NCBI GenBank assembly: GCA_030068145.1
Contig: JAPJBO010000344.1
Location: 155,074 to 219,073, forward strand
Direction of reading: 5' to 3'
DNA length: 64,000 nucleotides
Origin: Diplonema papillatum
Taxonomy: Eukaryota > Euglenozoa > Diplonemea > Diplonemida > Diplonemidae
The notes below the pieces were generated by a model. The model searched no databases, was not told the origin of the DNA, and saw only the letters and a program-made list of their open reading frames with translations. The position numbers and the translations under genes were made by a program. Of the stretch, positions 36,776 through 46,700 are shown one piece after another. Each line of letters opens with the position of its first letter. Positions within the stretch are counted from its first letter, which is position 1.

Positions 36776-36778
36776 ACT
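36724..36778 (+). repeat. CA microsatellite, copy 3 (tail lost)
   Basis: GAAGGGATTCCAA leads into a short CA run as in copy 2, but the hairpin tail is absent. Confidence 0.75.
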
Positions 36779-37084
36779 GCGTGCCGGCTTTGAAATAAAA
36801 ACAAAAACGTCAGAGATAGAGAAAGGGATGCGTAGAGAAGCAAGACGGTTTTCGTTTGAAGAAGCAACCCTTGCAAAGCGGTTGCAACTAGGTTCCCCGC
36901 TTCAAGGTTTCCCCTTTTTAAAAAAGTTGCGGCGTTGCCGCTCGGTAGGCTGCGTGGCTCCGATCGGGGTGTGCTCGTTTTGCCCTGTGTGTCTCAGAGC
37001 ATTGCTACCGCCAGAGGAGGGGCAAACCCTCAGGATTGGTAGTAGCAGCCAACTCGTACTCCAAATGCGGAACGAACAGGAGGA

Positions 37085-37160
37085 GGAAATCTTAGTAGGT
37101 ACCATTTAGACAGAACCCCTGCCTCTTATGCATGACTGATGCCAGCATCAACTCTTCGAA
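37085..37160 (+). repeat. Family B copy
   Basis: GAAATCTTAGTAGG, then ATGCATGACTGATGCCAGCA and TCAACTCTTCGAAGAA. Confidence 0.75.
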
Positions 37161-38017
37161 GAAGGGAGGAGAGGGTTGAAACTGGTTTCTATCCGTACCC
37201 TCGAGCAGTGGTGGTTTCTGCCATTCTCGTGCGTATGATTGGCCTTCGCGTTCGTGGCTCGGGCGGGGCACTGCAGATCCCCCGATAGAATGCATGCGTC
37301 GGTGGAGGTACGTTCGTCTCATCTTTTATGCACGACTGCGTCTGAGTCCGCGCTGCCATTCGCTGAGGATGCGGATGGTTCTTGGCATGGGGCTCACGGT
37401 TCTCCTTGAAAGCTTGGAAGTTAACAAGTGCAGCGTCCTGTTCTGTGTGCCAGTGCATGTATGCTCGTTTGGTTGTATTGGTCACGGAGGATAGGGTAGA
37501 GGGAAGGAAGGCAAGGTTCAGGAGAGAGGACGAGGAAAGAGTAAGTAAGGGCAGGAGAGGGGGGTTAGGCGGTCGAATTTTCCGAGGCAAAGCTGGAACG
37601 TTGTTGTGACACCGAACGATCAACACGGATTTGACGGTTCCCTGTCTGTTGCTGTTCAGCTTTATTCGATGTGCTGCTGCCCTTGTAATTTTTTTTTCGT
37701 GTTTCAGGTGACTGGCCCCTCATCGGCTCTTCAATCTAGGGGAAACGGAGGCGCCCTAATTGGCAGGATGAACCGCTCTATATAGTCGGGAAGACTTGGC
37801 TAAGGACGATGCAAAGGTCGGGAACAAGTAGTCGCAGTAACGCTACTGCTTTCCATTTTCCCTGGGCACGCCAGCGCTTTTGTCCGTAGCGTCCCTGCCA
37901 TCAGATATCGCCACGTGTTGTGGTTCACGTGCGAGCACTTGTCCACGCAGACGCCTGCGCAGTAGTGGGAGCGACTGTCGAGCTCCTTTAGGCAGGAGAG
38001 GAGAATTTCTCACGAAC
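37161..38017. other. Intergenic, no gene supported
   Basis: I see no coding region or structured repeat that I can support here. Confidence 0.5.
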
Positions 38018-38115
38018 GGGGGGGTCGGTCCTGCTTTTGACTTTGTAGGTTCTCTCGACTCCCCAAATCGTGGCTAGCACCAATTCAAGAGGTCTGGTCA
38101 ACTCTTCCCTGCAGT
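38018..38115 (+). repeat. Dispersed repeat F, copy 1
   Basis: TTTGTAGGTTCTCTCGAC, CCCCAAATCGTGG and CAAGAGGTCTGGTCAAC match 49186-49285. Just downstream (38.14-38.20 kb) the palindrome GGGACTAGTCCC occurs twice. Confidence 0.8.
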
Positions 38116-38370
38116 ATTGGCATACTTTCAAAAAGGGTAAGGTGCCGTAGGGGACTAGTCCCAATGTGAAATGTGCCCTTAGGGGACTAGTCCCTATTTT
38201 GCATTACAATTCCTGGTAAGTAAGCGCCTGCTCAACCTCCAGAATTGTCCACGGGTATTCTTTTTCTTTCTTGCTCCCGGCCGGCCGGCTTATCGGCCTG
38301 CAAAAACCGATTACGGGTCTGAAAGCCGGTAGGCCGGGTTCCTAGGGAAGGACCCTGGTGAGTGCTCGCT

Positions 38371-38470
38371 GCAGAAGAAGAAGAAGAAGAAGAAAAGAAA
38401 AAGAAAAAGAAAAAGAAAAAGAAAAAGAAAAAGAAAAAGAAAAAGAAAAAGAAAAAGAAAAAGAAAAAGG
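38371..38470 (+). repeat. AAG / AAAAAG purine microsatellite
   Basis: AAG triplets pass into AAAAAG hexamers. The sequence just before it (ACCCTGGTGAGTGCTCGCTG) recurs at about 38.75 kb, also followed by an A-rich tract. Confidence 0.95.
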
Positions 38471-38765
38471 CCGCTCCTGGTCCAGGAACGTGACGGTCAA
38501 CCACAGCTTGCAAAGCTTGAGTCGGAGGCAGCACAGTGCCACAACCCCGTCCGCTCTGCCCTGTGGCTGACCGTCTCGACGAGCTTGTGTTCAGCGCGAG
38601 CGCCAAGCCCCAAGGTGCGCCACGCCTTGATGCTTAGGTTGGGAAATCGGTAGCCACTTGACCCGTAGGCCCGTGGCTCTGCAGTACCGCCGAACACGTG
38701 AAGCTTGGCTCCCGTGTAGCAGGCTTTCCCTGGTACCCGCTGAAGGACCCTGGTGAGTGCTCGCT
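38471..38765 (-). repeat. Dispersed repeat K, fragment with a kelch-like motif
   Basis: Matches the inverted stretch at 55830-56030 and the window start. In the better frame (at 55.9 kb) it reads GAKLYVFGGTAEPRAYG; YVFGG is typical of kelch repeats. Here the frame is broken by a microsatellite and stops, so it is at most a gene shard. Confidence 0.5.
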
Positions 38766-39638
38766 GCAGAAGAAAAAAAAAAAAGGATCCCCCTGGAAAA
38801 AAAGGTCACTTGGCTGATAACTTTGATATTTTTCTACACCGTTTCGAGTTTGAAGAAGCCGGTAATCTTCTATCTTTTCCTTCTTCTTTAGAGTGTTTTC
38901 TGTGGGGGGAGACAAGAACGTGCTTGGAATGGGGGTCGTTAAGGTGGTAGTAAGGGGAAAATCTCAGTTTAATGGTTAGGTCTTACGCAAAGTAAAATTC
39001 TCGTTGTTTTCGTCCTGCGTGCGTTTTTTGAGAGTTACCGGTGAACGCAAGCGGTCCCCGTTCCCAGCGAAGATGGGCCACTACTCGAAGCGAAAATGAG
39101 CAACCTTGAAACACCTTCCGTCTACGCCCACGAACTAGCTTTTCAAGACTTTCTGCGTGCGTGGTCTGTCCCTATCTCTTGAAACTGCATCGAAGTGCCT
39201 GCCGCTGTTTATCTCAGTGAATCACGGTCTACCACGGTCTATCAGGTCCATCCCTAGTCCCTAGAGCTGCATCGAATTGCCCGGTGCTGTATTTTTCGGT
39301 CTATCACGGTCTATCAAGAGGGGATGGACCGGCCCAGTGCGTGCAGATATCAACGGTGCCTGGGACGAGAAACGAGAATTTCACCTGCCTTGCCCTTCGG
39401 TCGGGCAGCGCACCGTTTTAGACACGTGCGCACAAACAGCATTTTCACCCTCTCCGTTTTTAGAGGCAAGGTCTTTCTCGGTTTTGTGTTATACTCCTTC
39501 TCTTCATGCAGGGGTTCCAAGGAGATGATGGGTACGGCTGCCCTTCGCTGCGTGCTTTCTGGACGGACAATGGCACTCTCTCCCCGCCCCAACGACAGTG
39601 CCAGACGCACCTCGGGTAACCTTTTACGAACGGGGGGG
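38766..39638. other. Intergenic with a ~90-bp imperfect tandem pair
   Basis: CACGGTCTATCA-type sequence with AACTGCATCGAA/GCTGCATCGAA occurs twice between about 39.17 and 39.32 kb. No gene supported. Confidence 0.5.
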
Positions 39639-39911
39639 AAATACTCGACGTAGCTGCTTTGACACCGAATGGAAGAGGGGAAATACGATACAAACACAAT
39701 CTGATTTGTTCTTCGCTTACACCACCGTGTGTTGTTTTCGCACTCAGGACTTTGACCTGTTATGTTTGTGTGATTTGTCGTGTTGGGGTAGACCCGCGTG
39801 ACCTCACGTCCGTTCAACACGTGGTTCGGTAGTTACAGCACGTGGGATCCCTTCGGTTCTTTGTCTGGCAGTTATTGTCGAGCATAACCTTCCAAGCTGG
39901 CGCGTATGTAA
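39639..39911 (+). repeat. SINE-like element, family C, copy 3
   Basis: AAATACTCGACGTAGCTGC at the start, GCTGGCGCGTATGTAAC at the end, with all internal blocks present. Confidence 0.9.
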
Positions 39912-40564
39912 CAAACATTTCTCGAAAAAGTCAGAACCGGGAGTTAGGGCGCCGCGCCTCCGGGGTGAAGACGCGTCGAAAAGTCGATCAATGTTTTGCT
40001 GATGCGGGACAGATGCGCCACGAAACCTTTCCGAGGAGCCCCCGGATCCTCATTCGTGGAGTCATAAGACGCAATGAGCTGGACCCCCAGAAGGCTTCGA
40101 GCACCCTGGCAGCCCCCTCTCCGTAAGGGGTTATTCCCGCCAGGCGGGGTGTCTCTCCCCGGCGGAAGTGGATAGGGGAGAGCGGGGGGGTGGCCAAGGA
40201 TGGTTTCATACAAATCCAAATAATAAAATACAATTCGATACAGAATAAAATACAGACCCTGTATTGCAGTTACCTGCCTTGCAGTTGTTGCTTTTTGACA
40301 TGGTTTTGTCAAATGTCGCTGACTCTAAATGATCACTGATAATGACACCAGGGCAAGTGTATTTTAGTATTCCCATCCTTGGGGGTGGCCCCAACACCTT
40401 GGCGCGCCGAGTCAACCTCGCAGCCTGCCTCCTTGGACCCTCGTTTATTTCCTTCTTCTTCTTTCTTCTTCTTCTTCTTCTTCTTCTTGCGGCCGTGTTC
40501 AAGACAAGCTTGTTCCTTGACACCCAATAAAATCCCGGCACGGCGCGAAACCGAGACGCTCCCC
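39912..40564. other. Region 3' of the two-exon gene
   Basis: Includes a CTT-rich microsatellite near 40453-40490. No gene recognised. Confidence 0.5.
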
Positions 40565-43500
40565 TCAGTCATCCCAGTCGCTGTGGCTGCCCCTCTGTTC
40601 CTCTTCCTTCATCTCCTCCCGCAGCAAGAGCTCGCGCTCGCCTTCGTCTTCGAAAAAGAGCCTGCCCGTCATTCGGAGAGCCTGCAGCAGCAGCCTTCTT
40701 TGCATGCATGCCTCGTGCGGGTCGAAGCTAAAATGGTCGGTTCCCACGTCCGGCTGGAAGAGGCGGTAGTTCATCAGTTGTTGCTGTGTTGGGGGTATTG
40801 GGTACTGCCGCTGGTGTGGACGGCACTGAAAGCATGTGGGCGGCACTGACAGCAGGGTGCGAGGACGTGTTCGGAGTGGATATGGGCACGAAGAAGATGG
40901 GGGGGTTTACTGTTTCGGCAGGACACTGCCTCTCGTGCATGTTTGAACATAAGTCTTCCCTGAAGAACATGCTATACAGAAGAAAACGCAGGTAGAAAAA
41001 AGGGAACCAAGGAGTGTGGCAGGGTATGAAGCTTTGAGGGGGACTGGTCCTCGTTATTCTTTCTTCACCGCGGTGTAGTGTGCCCCCCGTTCGGGTTTCG
41101 CTCGGGAACGCAATCGAGGTGGCTGGGGGAAATGTTAGATGTTTGGGCGGAGCACTGCCTCGCATGGTTGATGTTAGCATCAAGTCTCCTTCGAAGTTGT
41201 TGATTCGTTATCTAGAAACGGGGTGCAAAAATAGAAAAAGGTAAAAAAGGGGGAGTGTACGGCTCCCAATGTGGGGTGAAACCTTGAAGGACTAGCCCCT
41301 TCTTTCACCGCGGTGTTTGTATGCACCTCGTTCTTCGTCTCCGGTTTTGCTCTTGACCGCAGACCAATCCAAAGTGGGGTAGAGTGGTCGTTGCTAATGG
41401 TGCTGGTTTTGAGGAATCAGGGAAGGCAAGAAAGCTTTTTTTGGTGGTGGCATCCGCCGGTTCGATAGTTTGCGCTATCACCAGTGGGGGGAAATCTTAG
41501 TATAATGTTTGGTGTAATTCCCTAATATCCCAACGCTTGAAATTTTGTTCCCTTATATCCCAATGGGCAAGGCAATCCCATTGGGATATAAGGGAACAAA
41601 ATTTGTTGGTTGGGATACAAGGGAACAAAATTAGTTTGTCCCATTGGGATATAAGGGAACAAAATTTGTTGACCACAGAACCTGGCCAGACCAGTCAGTC
41701 CGACCAGCCTGGACAGACCAGACAGCCTGGACAGCCTGGACAGCCTGACCAGACAGGTCCGTCCGACCAGCCCGGACTGACTAGACAGCCTGGACTGACC
41801 AGACAGTCCGACCAGCCTGGACAAACCAGACAGCCTGGACAGCCTGACCAGACCAGTCAGTCCGACCAGCCCAGACAGTCCAACCAGCCTGGACAAACCA
41901 GACAGCCTGGACAGCCTGACCAGACCAGTCAGTCCGATCAGCCCGGACTGACCAGACAGCCCGGACAGCCTGGACAGACCAGACAGTCCGACAAGCCTGG
42001 CAGGCTGGAGGCTGGAGCCTGACCAGTCTAGTCCGGCTGACCCAGAGTCCGACCAGCCTGGACTGCCTGACCAGACCAAGCCCTGGCGGTTGGTCAACAG
42101 GAAGGGTGGGTCTTCTAGGTCCTTGGTTTCTTTCAATGGGAAGAACCCAATGAACAGATGCAGAACCTGTCCTGCTGTAGGAAGGTACAAGGTTGTTAAA
42201 AGTCCACACGAATCACAGGAGGTAGAACATGATTCATGGATTAAGTTTGAAAGTACGAATCACAGGACGTGGAACATGATTCGTAGGACCGCTGAGCACA
42301 AAGTTACCTAGTTTTCAAAACACCGCAACGGAGCAGGCGCCCGGCAGGCAATAGGCTCGGTCAGGACTGATCCCTCACACCGAAGTGATCACGGGTTGCC
42401 TTGTGAGCGTAGATGCGCGGGGCTGAACTCAGGCTGCATGAGTGGGTTTTGTCAGGTAACAATGGCCCTCCACACCGGATCTCAAGAGTAAGCTTCGTTT
42501 CCAAAAGTCGTGATCAAGTCTGTATACCCACAGAAGGCGCGAACTTAACGCAAGGACCCTTCAGACGTGGAACGCATTGGTCAGAAAAGCAAAAACCGCA
42601 ACGGAGCAGGCGCCCGGCAGGCAGGCATTAGGCTCGGTCAGGACTGATCCCTCACACCGAAGTGAACATGGGTTGCCTTGTGAGCGCTAGGTGCGCGGGG
42701 CTGAACTCAGGCTGCATAGTGGGTTTGCTGTACTGCCGTAGCATCGATCAGCGAGTAAACGTATCCATCCCTGGCCGTGGCGCTCGATAGCTTCGGTAAA
42801 CCGCATCGCGTATACAGACGAGACTTGACTCCGTACTTAGAAAGCGAATTCCGTCGATCATGGTGCAGATGACTTTACGCAGGACGATGCAATATTACCC
42901 CTCCTTTCCCTCTTTCCCCTCCCGAAAAGAAGGGCAGTGCTAAACATGTGCCGACTGCTTCCAGAATTGAAATTGCTGGTGCTGGTCCTGCTGCCAATCT
43001 TGTTACGACGGTTGCTTCCTCTTCCTCGGGCCGCATGACCACAAGGGCCGAAGTGGCAGTGAAATTGGAGAAATTGAACCCTCATTTTGGAGGTAACACA
43101 GCCTCAAATTTGGATTTTCTTTTTGTTTCAACGGCACCAAACGTCTCGACCCCCGGGAATTTTTTTAAAGGGGTATCCCAAAAATCGTCATGACCACAAA
43201 TTTTGTTCCCTTATATCCCAATGGGATTGCCTTGGGCAAGGCAATCCCATTGGGATATAAGGGAACAAAATTTGAAGTGGTGGGGTATAAGGGAAATTCA
43301 CCTAAATGTTTAGGCAGAACACTGCCTCGCATGCATGTTTGATGCTAGCATCAAGTCTTCGTCGAAGAAAGTGTAAAATAAGAAAGGGAAAAGGGTGGAG
43401 GGGTCGTAGGGAGTGTAAGACTCCGCAGGTAGGGTATGAAACCTTGAGGGGCTAGTCCTCGTTGGGGGAGGGGTGGGTGGGAGGATACCTTGCATTCGGA

Positions 43501-43956
43501 TGCTGGGCGGCCGTGGGTCTCGATGGCGGTGGTGATGGTGTTGTGGAGGTCGTTCCATTTGCGCCGTTTCTCGTCGTCGCTGACGATGTTCGAGGGGCAT
43601 GAGAGGTCGCGGCGGCGGGCCTCGCCGACCAGCATCGTCATCGACGCGTGGGCTTCGAACCCGGTGAACGCGAAGGAGTTGCACATGTCGCACACGAGCG
43701 ACAGGCGCTGCATCTCGTCGATCCTCGCCTTCTCCCGCTTCTGCTGCCCGACGTCGAACGCGGGGACGAGCAGCTCTTGGACGCAGCTCTCCTCCTCGTC
43801 AACCCGCTCGCTAAGCGTGCTGCTCAGCTCCCACTCGCCAAACGAGCCATCCGAGTCGGCGGAACCCGACGAGTTGCATCGCGGGGCGCCCGCGTCTTTG
43901 TGGCAGGGTTTCGCCGACGACAGGACCTTTTCCGCCTTGTTGTTGGGGGCCGTCAT
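40565..43956 (-). CDS. Hypothetical protein, two exons
   Basis: Inferred model of 242 residues: exon 1 43956-43489 (156 codons from ATG, MTAPNNKAEKVLSSAKPC) and exon 2 40825-40565 (86 codons to a stop, ending SDWDD). The intron begins GTATCC after GAATGCAAG and ends CTTTCAG; both junctions fall between codons, so the frame is kept. Exon 1 is acidic and Ser-rich, then has ERVDEEESCVQELLVPAFDV, a CDMC pair and a charged helical part; exon 2 has Gln/Pro-rich QRQYPIPPTQQQL and an acidic tail. I recognise no family. A duplicated, broken copy of exon 1 with its upstream region lies at 44.35-44.73 kb. The 2.66-kb intron is full of repeats. The pairing of the two exons is inference; each exon alone is more certain. 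Confidence 0.5.
41125..41200 (+). repeat. Family B copy, in the intron
   Basis: AAATGTTAGATGTTTGGGCG, then GGTTGATGTTAGCATCAAG. A second, diverged copy lies at about 40905-40965, in the same intron. Confidence 0.7.
41540..41604. repeat. 28-bp perfect inverted repeat with 9-nt loop
   Basis: Arms 41540-41567 and 41577-41604. Two more right-arm-like copies follow at about 41606-41630 and 41640-41668. It is a shortened relative of the palindrome at 43198-43273. Confidence 0.95.
41675..42095. repeat. Degenerate minisatellite of CCTGGACAGAC-type units
   Basis: Interleaved ~10-bp words (GACCAGACAG, CCTGGACAG, AGTCCGACCAG) repeat throughout. Open frames on both strands are products of periodicity. 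Confidence 0.9.
42322..42450 (+). repeat. ~130-bp direct repeat, left copy
   Basis: CGCAACGGAGCAGGCGCCCG to TGCATGAGTGGG. Its partner is 42595-42727, with about 145 bp between. Confidence 0.9.
42595..42727 (+). repeat. ~130-bp direct repeat, right copy
   Basis: Same sequence as 42322-42450 apart from a few changes, such as an extra GGCA. Confidence 0.9.
43198..43273. repeat. 76-bp palindrome with 36-bp perfect arms
   Basis: Arms 43198-43233 and 43238-43273 are exact reverse complements around a 4-nt GGGC loop. The arm carries TTCCCTTATATCCCAATGGG. It resembles a foldback element and is related to 41540-41604. Confidence 0.97.
43305..43370 (+). repeat. Family B copy
   Basis: AGGCAGAACACTGCCTCGCA, then TGTTTGATGCTAGCATCAAG and TCTTCGTCGAAGAA; the best-preserved core in the window. 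Confidence 0.85.
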
Positions 43957-44349
43957 CGTATGGTCGAGTTGTTTTTTTTTTTTTTGTGGTTCTTTGATTG
44001 CGTGGCGCAAGGGGGCGCGGATTTGCCACACAAAAAAAAAAGCGATGAGGAATGTGTCCTGTTAGTGAGTGGTTTATTGTCGCCGTGGTTGGGTGTGTGC
44101 TGGTGATTGCTTAGTTTCGTCCAGAAGAAGTCCTGAACGGAATTTACACGGAATTCGAATTGGCGCCCAAGGCGTTCAAGCTAGCTTGCCGGTTTTCGAT
44201 GATGCGTTGTTGGAATCCCTTATGCCGCTTGCTTTCTCCGAAAGCACGTCGTTGCTGCGGTGGTATAAAAACAGGGCCCAGACGACACCTTTCCCCGCGA
44301 AGATTGGCACCGAATTAGTAAGGCGTCTGCAGACCCGTTGTTAATCTAT

Positions 44350-44728
44350 CTTCGAACCCGGTGAACGCGAAGGAGTTGCACACGTCGCACACGAGCGACA
44401 GGCGCTGCATCTCGTCGATCCTCGCCTTCTCCCGCTTTTGCTGCCCGAGAACGCGGGGACGAGCAGCTCCTGGACGCAGCTCTCCTCCTCGTCAACCCGC
44501 TCGCTGAATCGCCAAACGAGCCATCCGAGTCGGCGGAGCCCGACGAGTTGCATCGCGGGGCGCCCGCGTCTTTGCGGCAGGGTTTCGCCGACGACAGCAC
44601 TTTTTCCGCCTTGTTGCTGGTGGCCGTCATCATCGTTTGGTCGGTTGTTTTTTTGTGTTTTCTTTGATTGCGTGGCGCAAGGGGGCGCGGATTTAAAAAG
44701 CGATGAGGAATGAGTCCTAGTAGTGTGT
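44350..44728 (-). pseudogene. Truncated, frameshifted copy of exon 1 and 5' flank of the neighbouring gene
   Basis: Matches 43651-44067. The frame MTATSNKAEKVLSSAK is kept to GSADSDGSFG, then a ~20-bp deletion removes the EWELSSTL region, and a 4-bp deletion follows after ELLVPAF. Both disrupt the frame, and homology ends at 44350 inside the exon. The copy includes the shared non-coding flank TTTGATTGCGTGGCGCAAGG, so it is a DNA-level duplication rather than a retrocopy. Confidence 0.85.
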
Positions 44729-44745
44729 GTGGTCTCTTCCGGCCA

Positions 44746-45110
44746 GCACACTCTGAGACTTGCCCGGCTCAATCCTTGATACGAGCAGACGAATAGTGAG
44801 CCGGTTAGCAGCTGGAACACTACTACCGTACCTGCAGTATAGGCATAACTCTCTTCGCTTCTCTTCTCTTCTCACACTCTGAGACTTGCCCGGCTCAATC
44901 CTTGATACGAGCAGACGAATAGTGAGCCGGTTAGCAGCTGGAACACTACTACCGTACCTGCAGTATAGGCATAACTCTCTTCTCTTCTCTTCTCTTCTCT
45001 TCCACTCTGAGACTTGCCTGGCTTGATCCTTGATACGGCCATACGACCACGGAGCCAGTTTGCAGTTCCCCATACCGCAGTTCCTGCGGCGCGGTATAAG
45101 CATAAGTTTC
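44746..45110. repeat. Tandem duplication, two near-identical ~128-bp units plus one diverged
   Basis: CACTCTGAGACTTGCCCGGC, then TCCTTGATACGAGCAGACG and TACCTGCAGTATAGGCATA, starts at about 44746, 44875 and 45003. The units are joined by CTTCT pentamer runs; the third copy is diverged. Confidence 0.9.
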
Positions 45111-45999
45111 CCTTGCGCTGAACAAGAAATGGAAGAAAGTGGGGCAGATACACAAGGAGCTTGAATCCATCACGCTTTCGTCGCGCAAGAAAGAAAGAAA
45201 ATGCAGTAGTTTTGGTTGTAAAACATGCGGGGATGGTGGCTGAATAACTAGGGACCACGCGTCGCGCCGCATGAAGAAAGACTCGCTTTGGGGGATGGGC
45301 AGGGCTTTTGTGAACACTTGGCCGAAATTCCCGGACGGGTGCAGGGGGCTCGCGGTCATGTACTATCTTCCCGCTACAACTGGCCCGTTTGACCTGCCAT
45401 CCAGACGAACAGCCCGAGAACCTTAGTGAGACTATGCCGAAAGACGCGCATGAAATGGACCAATGAGATTCCTGCTGTCCTACCTACTATCTGGCGAAAC
45501 AGCAGTCAAGGAAGGGAAAGAAGACCCTGTTGAGTTTGACTCTAGTCTGACTTTGTGCAGCGACACGAGAGGTGTAGAATAGGTGGCAGGCCGCAACAAT
45601 GAAATACCACTACTCTTGTTGTCGCGTTACTTATCCTATGATGGGAAGACGGCAGCTGCTCCCTTGTGAGGCGTTAGGGTCTTCGGATCCGTAGCTTATC
45701 CGTTTCCAGCGACAAACGGGCTTCGGCTCGCGAATCCTCGTTTAGAGACATACACGGTGGGATTCAGCCTCAGAAGCTGGAGTTGCAGAGGGTGTGCCTG
45801 ACCGAAAAGCGGGGGCCCCATCCAAAACACGCACGAGTGCGCGCCCGAGAAGTGGGTCAGAGTTGGACCGGAAGTGGGCCCAATTGCATGGCCAAAAAAA
45901 TGCAAAGCGCTTCGGCAACGCCCAGGTTCGAAGACCGGAGCAACCCCTGGGAAACCAACTAGACAGGGAAGCGGCGCGGCTCGCAAGGGGGGAGCTTCC
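45111..45999. other. Intergenic, with a fragment of the 151-bp satellite
   Basis: About 45750-45805 (ACGGTGGGATTCAGCCTCAG, then AGTTGCAGAGGGTGTG) resembles an inverted and rearranged piece of the 7-8.6 kb satellite unit. No gene supported. Confidence 0.5.
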
Positions 46000-46228
46000 C
46001 TCTCCCAAGCTCTATCCCACAGCCAATCGGTGGCAACGACGGGCGGTGTGTACAAATGGCAGGGACGTAATCAGTGCAAGCTGATGACTTGCGCGTACTA
46101 GGCATTCCTCATTCAAGGAGAATAATTGCAATCATCGATCCTCATCACGACGCAAGTTCAAAAGATTTTCCATCCTCTTCAAGATAGGTAGCCGGAAGGC
46201 TCTCAATCTCGTTTAATGCGTCAGTGTA
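46000..46228 (-). rRNA. Fragment of nuclear SSU (18S) rRNA gene, 3' region; pseudogene
   Basis: The minus strand reads ACACTGACGC...AACGAGATTGAG, then GTCGTGATGAGGATCGATGA, TTGCAATTATTC, GGAATGCCTAGTACGCGCAA, GTCATCAGCTTGCACTGATT, ACGTCCCTGCC and TTGTACACACCGCCCGTCG. These are the conserved segments from about helix 41 to the start of helix 44 of eukaryotic 18S rRNA, in the right order and spacing. Homology stops before ACACTG on one side and soon after ACCGATTGG on the other; the expected GAAGTCGTAACAAGG is not found. Departures at normally invariant places (CCATTTG for CCCTTTG, AATGAGG for AACGAGG) suggest a decaying insert. Confidence 0.85.
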
Positions 46229-46484
46229 CCTTCCCTTGACAGGATGGCATTTCGAGTGCAGAGATGCTTCAGTGATTTTGGCCTGCGCGCACTGGCGCCG
46301 ACTTCAAGACCACCACTCCAAAGTGCTCGGTGCGCGGCCACCCGCGTTTTGTTTCGACGTGGCTCGGCCGGTTTCCACAACAAAAGTCTTCTGACGCTGA
46401 TTAAACACCGTGTAGTCCCTGTAGTCCCCGGACTCCCACTCCGGATTGCGGGAGTGGTTTTGCGGTCGTTTGTGCGGTCGGCCT

Positions 46485-46700
46485 CACTCCCTCAATGCGG
46501 GAGTGGGACTCCCTGAATGCGGGAGTGGGACTCCCTGAATGCGGGAGTGGGACCCCCTCAATGAGGGAGTGGGACTCCCTCAATGCGGGAGTGGGACCCC
46601 CTCAATGCGGGAGTGGGACTCCCTCAATGCGGGAGTGGGACCCCCTCAATGCGGCCCCTCAATGCGGCCCCTCAATGCGGCCCCTCAATGCGGGAGTGGG
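46485..46700. repeat. 22-bp minisatellite (CCCTCAATGCGGGAGTGGGA type)
   Basis: About eight units of 22 bp, then four units of a 13-bp derivative (CCCCTCAATGCGG), then one more full unit. Confidence 0.93.

Noticed and set aside
41537-42190. Gln/Pro-rich (plus) and Leu/Ser/Gly-rich (minus) frames
   Set aside because: Both are by-products of the CCTGGACAG-type minisatellite and the adjacent palindrome.
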